64,000 bases of DNA from Halocafeteria seosinensis (lineage: Eukaryota > Sar > Bigyra > Bicosoecida). The position numbers and the translations under genes are program-made. Where the stretch lies: assembly GCA_001687465.1 (NCBI GenBank), contig LVLI01000005.1:1-64000 (forward strand). The letters are read 5' to 3'. The notes beneath the pieces are model-generated. The model had not been told where the DNA came from and did not search any database. It saw nothing but the letters and a program-made list of their open reading frames with translations. Positions 10,267-20,700 of this stretch are shown in pieces (within the stretch, counting starts at the first letter, position 1; every line of letters begins with the position of its first letter).

Positions 10267-11763
10267 GCTGTCTCTGCAACGATAGACATGAAACGTAGGT
10301 ATGTCACACCATGGTTGTACGTTTAAATGAAAGCGAACGATTTCCCAGCATGCAAGAACGCAACGGATCTTACTGGGTTGCACTAGTTTCGATGGGCAAT
10401 GATGCTGAGTATTGCGGGAATATTCCCAAAGGTACGTGGTCAGCGAACCGTTGGAGTCCTAAACCCGATCGTCCGAAGAGACTAGCAGGATTGAACACTC
10501 CCGATACATAATTGTACAGGTAGATTTAGATTATCCCTTCTCCAAACTGTAGCGTACTCTAAACCACATGTCATGGGACTGCCCCTCTCGTACCATCCTT
10601 TCGCTACCACCGGAGTTGCGTTCTCAGGAAAACTGTTGCACCTAACAGATGCCCCAAAATGGTTGGCAACGACCCTCGGAGCTGATCAGTGAGCTCTATT
10701 TGGGGAAAGTCACAAATGATTGTTTCATTCCCGGTAAACTCCTTATCATAGGACCTTATGTGAGCTTCAAATTCTATCAGAGATCCAGTGTAGTTCCGTT
10801 GGGAACGTAGGACTTACCATGCACTACACACAGATATGGTTGGCGCTTTTGTCCTCTTAATATTGAAAGCTATCTCCTTCCTGTTAACTTGTACCAACGT
10901 TTTGAAAACAAGTTCTATCCTTTAATGCAAATCGTGTACCCATCAACGCAAAGCTTTCCAGCAGTGTCACACTGTCCCGGCTCAGTGGACACTGAGTGGA
11001 GCCTTCCCAGCTGGGCTGGGCAGTGCTGCCGCAGTGGGCAGGTTCCCGAAAACCGTTCTCCAGTCCGGACTCCGCACTGCGCAGCTGTTGAACCAAAGAC
11101 TGGTCCAAAGTCCATCTGAGAATGGTTGTACCCAGTATTCTGGGTCTCACAGAACTTCACACACTGCTGGGGCCACACACACACACACACACACGCATAC
11201 ATGTGACAGATAGGCTGGCTATATTATAGCCCAGTTGGTAAGCCCACGCCAGTATGCCCCACAAAGGCCACTGTTGTTCTACTGTAGAACTTCTGGTTGT
11301 GCCTTTGATTGTTGGACCCTCGATTCCATCCAGCCTCAGTGGGTAAGTTGGCTATGCACGCAGAAGTAGAAATCCCAAGATTACTTTGGTGAGGATCCAT
11401 TACTGTATTGTCTAGAGAACGTGAACAGAGGAATCTCCACGGAACATCGTAGAAAATCTGAAAAACCGACCCGGTCCGACCGTTCCGCAGAGGAGGTTCA
11501 ACAAGGAGGACCGATGCCCAAGACTAAGCGCTCATTAGGTTTGTTGTGCAGTTGTAACAACTGATATCCCGGAGTATCGATATGCGAGTAAGATGCAGGA
11601 GCTATTCCCCTTCTTCGACTTTACAGCCTTGCTACCAGCCCAAAAAAAACAGAAATGGAAACCCAACCAACTGCAAACCCAGTTGAGTTTGACAACAATT
11701 GGGGATAGCGAGAGTCGTCGCGGGAGTGTGCAAGTGTGCCAGTGAACATATCCGTCCATATTG
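10267..11763. other. Long gene-poor region with a CA microsatellite
   Basis: About 1.5 kb with only short, low-complexity frames. It contains the promoter of the PKD gene at its left end. A CA repeat at 11173-11193 is followed by a short piece of the dispersed repeat described elsewhere, then tRNA-like text (TAGCCCAGTTGGTAAG near 11227) that lacks a matching tRNA body. No supportable gene is visible. Confidence 0.4.
11173..11212. repeat. CA microsatellite plus fragment of dispersed repeat
   Basis: A (CA)n run is followed by gcatacATGTGACAGATAGG. The core ATGTGACAGATAG and the flanking CA run recur at 55071 and 60709, so this is probably a truncated member of the same family. Only the tail region is shared. 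Confidence 0.5.
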
Positions 11764-11772
11764 TATATAAAT
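11764..11772 (+). promoter_or_regulatory. Possible TATA box
   Basis: TATATAAAT lies 56 bp before the ATG of the broken TTL-like gene at 11828. Position and sequence fit a TATA element. No transcript evidence is available. Confidence 0.35.
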
Positions 11773-11827
11773 CCCAGAGGCGACGTACGTTTGCTTTTTC
11801 AGCGATGCAGCTCCGGAAGACAAGACA

Positions 11828-12984
11828 TTGGAAGTTATCGCCGTTGCTTGCTTGTTCACATTCTGTGGATGCACATTGCTCGCCGTGACCCCACCTGCAC
11901 AAGCTGGTGGATCCACCCGGACGCCGACAAGAGCACTGTATTATCGGTCCCAGGACTGTCAACATGACATGCCTGATGCTTTTCTGCACTCGTTCTCCAA
12001 CCGCGGTCTTCGGCTCACCGGAGAAGTAACAAAGTGGGAGTACTACATTCCATGCGGCTACAATCACATTCGTCGTGAACAAGAGTAATTCGCACCGAGA
12101 GGAGATGACCAGAAGGTTTTCGTTATCTACGCCGCGGATAACCTCATCCGGAAAGATACGTTGTGGTATCTGCTGAGCAGTGCCGGTGCGCATACAAGCG
12201 TCAGAATATATGCCGAGAGCCTACATCTTGTAACGAAAGCAGGATATGGTGCAACTAAGCAACACCCATCGTCCCCAAACGACGTATATCTTGAAGAAGA
12301 ATATCCAAAGACAGCAAGACCTTTTCATTACCCAAAATCTCTAGAAAGACCCCAGCAAGGAGCGGAGAATACGTCGTTACTCAAGAAGTCTTGTGCCATC
12401 CGTTTACGATCGATAAACACAAAATCAACTTCAGGTTTTATTTAGCAGTCGTATGTCACCATCAAGAAAAAGACGCCTACCTATTCAACGACGGCTTCGT
12501 GTCCTACACTCCGAAGCGATACGAATATGGTACCCAAGGGCATCAGCGGTTGATCACGACAGTATACATGGATCGTCATATTTATAAGAAACATCCTCTT
12601 ACAATTTCGCAATTTATCCAAACGGCTGTTCCAACGAAGAATAGAAGTAGACAGGGGAAAATTACTTACTCTGTCTCCAGTTTGCTTCATGATGTTTTAG
12701 GGGCTATCGAAACGTCTGTTTGTCGACCATCTCTACTCGATTCTGTGACCACTTTTCAAATGTTTGGATGCGACGTAGAATTTGACGAGCAGCTACTACC
12801 TAAATTAATAGAGCTAAACAAAGGGCTAGATTTGAGCTTTAAAGATGATGTAGATCGGCAGCTGAAAGTGGATTTGGTAGACCGTTTGCTTGACGTTGTA
12901 GACGGAAAGCAGCAGCCATCTTCAGGGAGATATTTCTTTTCTATTTGGTCTAACAAAGTTAAAAAAAGTCAATCCTTGAAATAG
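11828..12984 (+). pseudogene. Broken TTL-like (ATP-grasp) gene with signal-peptide start
   Basis: The ATG at 11828 opens a hydrophobic leader (MEVIAVACLFTFCGCTLLAV), then WEYYIPCGYNHI and VFVIYAADNLI, both typical of the N-terminal part of TTL-family proteins. The same frame carries a TAA at 12086-12088. Near 12185 homology moves to a second frame (YMPRAYIL, a TAA at 12231, then TYILKKNIQRQQDLFITQN), which ends at a TAG at 12342. From about 12346 it continues in the third frame (EYVVTQEV, HPFTIDKHKINFRFYLAVV, QMFGCDVEFDEQLLPKLIEL, then N) to the stop at 12984. Family motifs run without gaps across both frame changes, so introns do not explain the breaks. Two frameshifts and three in-frame stops make this a pseudogene, or a badly assembled gene. 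The 3' third is still open and keeps the E-x-N metal-binding pair. Confidence 0.7.
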
Positions 12985-14304
12985 GCTGCACTGTCTTCCG
13001 ACCGTGTATCGACCAGCAACCAGCGGTGTATGAGGTACGGGGTTCTTGAAGGGAATGAGTGTTTCAACGTGACAAAATTTGTCCCAACCTATTTGGCCTC
13101 TAGTCTTGGAAGACAATCGTGGTACAACCACCGCCAAAGCAGTGATGCTTAATAACATTGGAATCGACCAATTTCTCTTCTTAGGTATTTTTTCCGAGGC
13201 ATTCACTAGGAAGTTGATAACTCCAGTTTACAGTTACACGGTGTAAAAGCGACCCCTGCAAGTTGCTAACTATCTGCGGAAGGAATTTATCTGATCCTGC
13301 GGATCTAGCTGAATTCAGTTCCTCTTAAGACTGTCCTGGGTATAGATCGCATCCTAGTGGAGTCATCACCTTCCAAAGTCCGGATACCCGTACCTTCAGA
13401 AGGATACGGAAGCAGTTGCGTGCTCTTTTTCTCGAAAGTAGAGAGGCTCGAAGTTCGATTTTTTGCTTTTTTGTGTTGTGGCTCAAGAGACTCTCACCCA
13501 TGACCGAACTACTGCAAAGTTGATTTTCGGTGACATCAAGATAGTCATGCTCTTCTTAGAGCCGAAGGATGTGGTGGGACGTGAATCACGTGATTGGTGT
13601 ACATCGTGTTGTTCTTTGGTCGACCTTTGGCTTATATAACAAATGTACCCTGCAATCGTGTGGTTAGTGTGGTGTAGAAAACAAAATACTAAAAATACAG
13701 TAACGACAATGTAGTAGTATATCGTGTCTAACAAATTAGACATAGATGCTAGGAGTAAGCCTTTTCACTTGTTTCTAGCCATTTGATTTTCATGATTCTG
13801 TACTACTAGAGCCTCGTACACACACATGTGCGGGACTCACTGAGTTCTGTAACCGGGCGGACCAACTTGCGGCTCCTACTATTCCCGGAAATATAGTACG
13901 TATTTAGTGGTAGTAGTAATGTGTAGTATGGCCTATTGGCTAAAGGGAACTAGTTAGGGGATGTCCACGCCGAAGAAGACTCGGCATGCAAGCTATGAAA
14001 CTTGCTCCCTACGGTAGCTGTGCTCTGAACTTGTTGAAGTTGTTCACACGCCTCCGAACAGTCCTACTGTATACAACAGTTTAGCTGCTGCAACTGTCTT
14101 TATAAATCCATAAAATCACTTTTTTGCAGATTTACTGAATGAAAAAATTTTATTGCGTTACTGAGTAGTGCGAATTGACCCACGGGGATCACTACATAAA
14201 GTTAACATGAGGCGCTGCCGTTAACACTGATCACAACTGAAGCATCTGTTGATGGAACTGCGTGTACAACTGTTGGAAAAATAATACTGTCATCTTTATG
14301 AGTC
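12985..14304. other. Intergenic region, no supportable gene
   Basis: About 1.3 kb. A minus-strand frame from 13206 starts with a possible signal anchor (IPMLLSITALAVVV), but it has no recognised domain and its end overlaps the TTL pseudogene, so I do not call it. A copy of a short repeat (GGCCATA plus CTACTA-type text, reverse orientation) lies at 13911-13940. Confidence 0.35.
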
Positions 14305-15127
14305 ATGAACCAGGTTACACTTAGTACACCCGCTGCTGGTGCTCCTCGAAAGGGAAGCTCAAACGTCCCTAGCGTGGCGAGCACAGACAGGTATGTAAAT
14401 TAGTAGCTCTACAGAGTAATAACTTCCTAGTCTACGCCCTTCAATTTCTATGAGCCCAGCGGAAGGGAAAAGAAATACTTCATCCTAAAGGAAGGTAAGC
14501 TGTTTTGGGTGGTATGGAAGTGTAGAAGTTATATGAGGTACGTTGGTTCAGGTTGGTTGTTGAAGAAAGCTGATAAGGGGATACCAGGATTGCGTCGGTG
14601 GCATCAGCGGTACTGTGTTCTATATTTGTAAGTGCTAACGAGGCTGCGCATCAATGCTAACTTTTTCTTTAAAACTTCTTCGCATTGCCTTGTTTCGGCA
14701 GATACACAGCAGAACTCCGGCTATACGGAGACATGCAAGCATCAAATTTTGGGAATTTGTTCCTTGATGAGAGGCAGAGTTTGCCGATAGAACAAATCGT
14801 TGCTCTACAGGTGTCCAGCAATACGAAATACGAAGGAAAGCGTTTGGACATAAACACATCTTGTGCTCCCATTAAATACCCGAGGCTTGCGAGCATAAAC
14901 GAGCAACAAGGGGTGTCGTCCCAGAACTACAAGAGGGACTACTATTTCAGAGCGCCAACTGCACAGGTAAGAGCAATACTGGAGTATATAGTTATAGATA
15001 CTCACAGTGTTAAGCAACACCGTGTTCACAGGAAGCCGACGAGTGGTATCAAGCCATTATGCAGGCTCGGCAATACGTGTCCGAATTGCTTGATGCGGAC
15101 GAAAACTCAGAAGTATCAGCAAGCTAA
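14305..15127 (+). CDS. PH-domain protein
   Basis: Five exons, 14305-14390, 14460-14494, 14552-14627, 14702-14966 and 15032-15127, give 185 aa. All phases match, and the introns are 69, 57, 74 and 65 nt. The second exon is only 35 nt. A short Ser-rich leader is followed by a single pleckstrin-homology domain. It opens with ILKEGWLLKKADKGIPG then RRWHQRYCVLYL (beta1-beta2) and ends with DYYFRAPTAQEADEWYQAI then MQARQYV, the C-terminal helix with its invariant Trp. A long loop (LDINTSCAPIKYPRLASINE) lies in the middle. PH domains bind phosphoinositides or proteins. With little else in the polypeptide it is probably a small membrane-targeting adaptor. No close family is recognised. The start is chosen because it gives an in-phase splice to the PH exon. 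Confidence 0.7.
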
Positions 15128-15400
15128 CCCAACCACATTCAAAATTAGATGGAATTTAATTGCATGATGTTCTAAATCGAGTGGAAATCCGAAGCAAAGT
15201 TGCTTTTGAGTTCTTCTTGTGTATGTTCTACTGAAGTGTTAAAGTTAGTATGTGAAGGTTCAAACTACAGACGATATCTCCAGCTGCCACTGAGACTCAT
15301 AGCATGCGATGCCGGTTTGGTACGAAGACAACAATCTACAACGGTACAATGTATTGTCTGCTTTTCCTTACGACTACTTTGTTGCATCGTTCACGACAAA

Positions 15401-16099
15401 ATGAGTGATCCATATAACGTGAGCACACGTCATTGGTCATCAGATACTTGTACTTCAGTTTCAATTGGAGCTGTATCTGCAGAGAGACCGCTTTTCCGGA
15501 TTTTCGCTATGGATTCAACCACCCGAAGATGTTTCCCAGAATGTATTCGAACCGTTGATTGAACTCTATGCTAAGAAATACGATGGGGAAACGTTTGAAC
15601 CACACATTACCCTCTTGGCACCAATCGAGGTTCGTTCTGAATTCCTTGAAGGAAATACCCACTTCATGGAACTGGATTTCTTGCTGCAGCATCTTTCTGA
15701 AGAGGAAATAGTATCAAGACTGGAGAAACTCAAATCGATACCAAAGTTTGACGTGAGCATTGCTAGAGCTTCGTACTCAGACAAGTACTTCCAGTGTGTC
15801 TTCGCTCTCTGTTCCAAGAGCCCTGAGTTGCTTCAGACTCATGAAACTGCGAAGGAGGTCATGTTTAAGGAAAACATGGAGTCATCGCCTTCTTCGTACA
15901 TGCCCCATCTTAGTATTGGTGCGTGGATCGTGATTATCGACTGTCTGTTTCTCAGCATATTCTTGTACCACTTTGCGGTGCAGTCTACGGGAACCTAACA
16001 ACGGAGCAGCGGGAACAGGTTTGTCAGGAAATTGAAAGCACAGTAAAAGACGTTACGTTCCAAATCTCCTCAATTTCATTATGGAATACTCGTACGTAA
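15401..16099 (+). CDS. 2H-type cyclic phosphodiesterase
   Basis: Exons 15401-15418 (only 18 nt), 15459-15918 and 15984-16099 give 197 aa. The introns are 40 and 65 nt. The first exon is needed because the long second exon has no ATG before the domain; atgagtgatccatataac|gtgagc splices in phase to it. Both catalytic H-x-T/S boxes are present: FEPHITLL and MPHLSIVYG, the second formed by splicing across intron 2. FSLWIQPPED at the start is also typical of the plant and yeast cyclic phosphodiesterase (CPDase) family, which opens ADP-ribose 1'',2''-cyclic phosphate made during tRNA splicing. Length is near the family norm (about 180-240 aa). Confidence 0.75.
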
Positions 16100-16319
16100 A
16101 ATGCGTTCATCAAGGTTAGGTATGTTTGATTGGAAGGAACGCACTGCAGGAGGTAAACCGAGCGAGTGGACGAGAGTGACGGAAGTTGCCCTATCATGAA
16201 TGCACCATCCCTTGTGAACTAAGCGATTCCAGAGGTCCGTTAAGCAGTCGTGTCCGTTTATCTGTGCTAGCTCTATAAGGATGCTACGGATATGTTGGAG
16301 ACGCTACGTAGCCTATTAT

Positions 16320-17298
16320 TTATGCCTTTCGTGATTGTGAATCCCTTTGGGCCTTTAGCTGTTCATATCGCTCTTTTTGGTCCCAGTAAACAATCCAAAC
16401 GCAGTTGTTGCATCCCATTCCGCAGCATTCCTCTGGACTGGGTTCTCGCGGTGGGTTCTCTGTAAGAAGATATAACGTTGCGTGACCACCGATGAAAACT
16501 GGTTGAGAGCAGAAACCTACCGAGTGTTATGCCACGAGCGTTGTCCGATATAGCTTCCCCATTTCCATTTTCTTTACCACGAGACAGCTTCCTTTCTAAT
16601 TCCGCAAACGCCTGCTTGCGTTCGAGAAAGAGATTAACCATTCGACTGCGTACGGCAATCAATAAGCCAACTTACCTCCATCCCCGCTTCCATCGGGTCC
16701 TGTTTTTTCTTCGTGTCACGTTGAATCTTCTCTTTTTCAGCGTTTTCGCTCTTATTCAGTTTCCTCTCTAACTCTATGAATTCCTGTAAACAAGGGGAAG
16801 AGACTCGAATTTCTGCCAAGTGCATCGCGGACCGACTCGCCCAAGGAACATACCGTCATTCCAGCTTGAAGAGGATCCGCCGTTCTATCTTTTTGTGCCC
16901 CATTTGCTGCATCTGAGGTGCTCCTACGACTGCCTTGATCAGCCGCTTTGTTCTGCGGTAAAGTAAATGCATGCGAAATTAGGCACTCTACACATTGTCT
17001 GCTGCTGTCTTACATGAGCTGTGTCTTGAAACTCTGTAGTAGAGTTCGAAGTGCCAGAAGCAGATGCTTTTCTTCGCTTCCTTCCTAGCTGCGAACGTTT
17101 GGATAAATTCAATCTGGAACTTTTCTCCTTTTCATATACTGCGAACCGTTCTGCATATCCCTTCGTAGATATCGATCGGAACGTTGGAGGACACGCGCCC
17201 GCAAGTGCCGGCGACCTGTTGCCCGTAAGAACGGTGTGTATCTCAGTTCTGCGAAATCGCGGTGTACATTGCCTCCACACTTTATTCAATGCTTTCAT
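16320..17298 (-). CDS. Oxidoreductase-like (OXLD1-type) small mitochondrial protein
   Basis: Five exons on the minus strand: 17298-17014, 16952-16854, 16783-16676, 16611-16521 and 16459-16320; 240 aa, all phases consistent, introns 61-70 nt. The N-terminus ([20 protein letters not shown]) is basic and amphipathic, as in a mitochondrial presequence. The C-terminal exon gives [20 protein letters not shown], then [10 protein letters not shown], which matches the oxidoreductase-like N-terminal domain (PF09791) of human OXLD1 and fungal homologues, including the CC..GC..CVW signature. Biochemical function in the family is poorly known. Exons 3 and 4 begin with the related segments EFIELERKL and AFAELERKL, and exons 2 and 3 end in DPLQAGMT and DPMEAGME, suggesting an exon duplication. 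Confidence 0.72.
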
Positions 17299-17711
17299 AT
17301 CCTTAAAATGACGCTAGTCCATCGCTGAAAGAGATTTATGACACAATCGCCCATTCTCAATGTTGACCAGCTTCACGAGGCAAAACTCTTGTTATGGGCA
17401 AAATTATATAGCCAATGAGACAAATTTCTCCTACCGCGTTTTTCCGATGAACTACTGATGCTCGCTGTCACATTAAACGCTGCGTATTAGACTATTATAA
17501 GCCATTATGAGCCACGCTTTACTATTCTGTTCCATGCTGTTCCAAGTTGCTTCCAACTTCAACTTCGCACACGAATCCGGGCCCTCAGCCCGGGCCTTGT
17601 TGGCAAACTTTTTCGAGTTGAATCATTAATGATTCCTATTGGTCATTGTTACCCTCATGGCTCCAGAAGGGTAATTTTGAGTTCGTTTAAAATAGTCTTT
17701 TCCGTTTCGCA
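17299..17711. promoter_or_regulatory. Divergent promoter region OXLD1-like / TAF1
   Basis: 413 bp separate two divergently transcribed genes, so both promoters must lie here. No clear TATA box is visible. TTATAAGCC near 17495 and an ATATCCTTA string at 17296-17304, next to the minus-strand ATG, are the only AT-rich motifs of note. Confidence 0.4.
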
Positions 17712-20700
17712 ATGGAAACGGAGCAGGGAAAGGAGGTTATGGAGGAAGGAAAGGGGGACGAGAAATGGGAGGAAGGCTTTGCAAATGCACCAGACGACGC
17801 CAGTTCGAGTGAATCGGAGAGTGATGCATGGTCTGACGAGGTGGAAGAGCAAGATGACGAGCTTTCAAAATGGGGATTCCATTTTGTGGGAAACAACCCA
17901 GAGACACAGAAGCAAGAAACAGCGTGGAAGAAACTACAACGCAATGCTGGGTTTGTCCAGTCCATAGCAGATCAACAAGCTCGGGAATATCCCTCATCTT
18001 TGTCAACCACCTGTGTCACACTATGGGAGGAAAAAATTCGTTGGGAAGGTGCTGCGCTTCGCGCAGGTAGCAAACAGAGAAGCGGTAAAGGACAGACTGA
18101 ATCGCTGGAGAGCGCTAGTCGAAATGTATTGTCGGAGAGGTACATTTCTCAGGGGAATGCAAAGTCATTTTATAAGTCTCCTGATCTGTCAGTTGGCCAA
18201 TTAGATTTACCGATTCTCTGGAGTGGCAAAGCGCGCTCTGTGGGACAAGCTGGCCATGGCAGCCATGTTGATGGGTTTGGGAAAGCGATGACTTCACTAG
18301 GGTACGATCTATTCAAACTATCGTCCGAAGAACTTCAGGAGGAACTTAGGTCAGCTATCGATGTGATCAGGCAAATAGCTTCCACAGAAGTACCACACGA
18401 AGCTTCTGACAACCATGAGGACTTGTCGCATTCGTTGCGCTGGCTTGCGGCGACTTGGAACCATCAACTTCCTAGTCTGCTCCGAAACTTGGACTCTGAA
18501 GAAGTAACCAACAAGTTGCTGTATTCCAATGTTGTGAACAATCCCGGATACGCTATTCTTTCTGCTCTTAGTGTGAAACAAATGTGGAAACAATACTCTC
18601 TGAAAGATCCTAGTATGGGAGGTGGACCACAATTCGCTCCACGACCTAGGCTAAACGAATTTCTGCGAGCAACCTTACGGGGATACAGACCTGCCTCTTA
18701 CATTAGTACTGCTCGTCGCCATGCATATGGACTACATCATCGACCAATTGCCGTTGGTGATCCCTCCTATGGGCATTCGGGCTACCGACAACTAGAGAGT
18801 CACCGGAGTCGCTTTACTATCTCTCATGCTAGCCCTGCCCAACATCTGGACCCTGCCTTGTATCCACCCGATGTGACAAGTTCGGAACATGCAGCTGACA
18901 TTTTTAAGAGCCCCACTTTTGCTGTTTTGGATTCTTTAGACTTCCATGAAATTGTTGGTGTCCACGTGCGCGTAGAGGGGAGTAACGGTTCCGGGGCGGT
19001 AGGAATAGAGGATGGAGACTCGGACAGCGACGAAGAGATGGATGAGACCAATGTAGAAGAGAGTCGGAGCCGCCGTAAGTCTCAGAAAGAATTTCTCCGC
19101 ATGCTTCGTCGAGAGGGTCCTGAAGCTGGACTGCCCTCAGACCCACTACTATTAAGAAGTTCTTCCGAGAGTACCGCAACCACTCCAGGGACTTCCCCTG
19201 AGCCTTCTGCTTTGAGACAAAGAGTGGCTTTAGGAAACTTTGACACTGTCGAAGAACTTTCTTCAGTTAGTGGAGACCTCGTTTTCGTTGAGTATTCCGA
19301 AGAAAGTCCGCCGACGCTCCCATTGCCTGGCATGTCATCCCGAATTGTTACCTATTGGAGACCTAAGGGAGATACCCGCCAGTTTATCAAGGATCGCCGG
19401 AAAAAAGGAGAACCGGAAATATTCGATGATGACTTGGTGGAATATGAGGAGCGAAGTTTATTCTATGAAAGAGGTGCAGGGTTGACTGTCCGTTTCAAAG
19501 ACAGTGATAGTGTGCCTTTGGAGGATCTGAAAACGTGTACTAAGGGTGTCGGGGCGACTGTGCCGGTGGAGCACCGACCTCCACCTTTGTTTGAAGGACA
19601 GTTATGCCCGTTAGAGCTACCTCGTGACAAACCACCTGTGTTGGGAGACTTGGATGATGGTGGTTCAATCACAGTGCTCGAAAACAGCCTTGGCCGTGCG
19701 CCAATCTTTCGTCACTCTGCTTCTCCCACAGATTTCCTATTGACTCTCAAACCCGACATGGACGTCTCGAGAAGTGAACCGACAACGACAGAAAATGCGA
19801 ATAACGATAGATCGACGCCGAAGTATACGGGGATTTTGCAACGCATCCCGAACGGGTCTATTTGGCTTGCGGGGCAGATCGAACCGTTGCATACTGTGTG
19901 GGCTCCTCTGACGAAACCGGTGGAGGATTTTATGACGGATTACTACTGCTTGCACCTCCGACGAATGTTCGACGATCTAAAGAATGTAGAATTCATTGGA
20001 AACGACGCTGTTGTATCTCGCAGTTTTGTCCGCCGGAAGTTCCGCGGTTCCCTGATTTTGGTCTTAGAAGCGCTAGCTTCAAAAATCGCCCATAAAAAGA
20101 AGAACAAGGGATACCTTACTCTATGTCGAGATGCTCCAACAGAAGGTGATTTACTCCGAAGCTCTCAATTAACACCGGAAAACGTAGCTTTAATGTTCGG
20201 CATGCGCCAAGGTGAATGGAGGTTACGTCGATGGGGCCTGGAACAAGCGAATTCTACGGATGGCCTAGATAGTGGTTTACGGCAGATGAGACAGTTGAGG
20301 AAGAAGGTCAATAAGTGGAAGGGTGGGTTGGCAGTTGATGACGAAGATGCCGATGGTTTAGAGGAGGGTCTCAAAGCTAATACCCAGCAGAAGAAAAAAG
20401 GGAAACCAGGTCGAAAAAGTGCTTCGACTCTAGTGGATGACAATGAACTTGCCTCGGGAGTGTTACACAGAGATTTTCCTCAACTTATTAGCTGTACTAA
20501 TAAGATTATCAATCTGTTAAGGACTACCCCGTGGTTTCTTACCAACGAATATGTAGATATTCAATTTCTGGGGAAGTCCGGGTTTTTGTCACTCTCTGGG
20601 CCACGTGGTTCTGGACTGGGGGATCCGTCTGGAAGAGGGGATGCATTCAGCTATCTTCGTGAGACGGCATCCAAGAAACATGTTGTTGAGGATGAACAAA

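Noticed and set aside
11220-11260. tRNA-like text TAGCCCAGTTGGTAAG
   Set aside because: It looks like an A box with a D-loop, but no acceptor stem, anticodon arm or B box follows, so no tRNA gene is called.
12922-13206. Minus-strand ORF with signal-anchor-like start
   Set aside because: No domain, and its end overlaps the TTL pseudogene; splice signals do not link it to anything.
13399-13415. U12-type donor string on the minus strand (GTATCCTTC)
   Set aside because: No coding exon ends there and no matching branch site plus acceptor is seen downstream.
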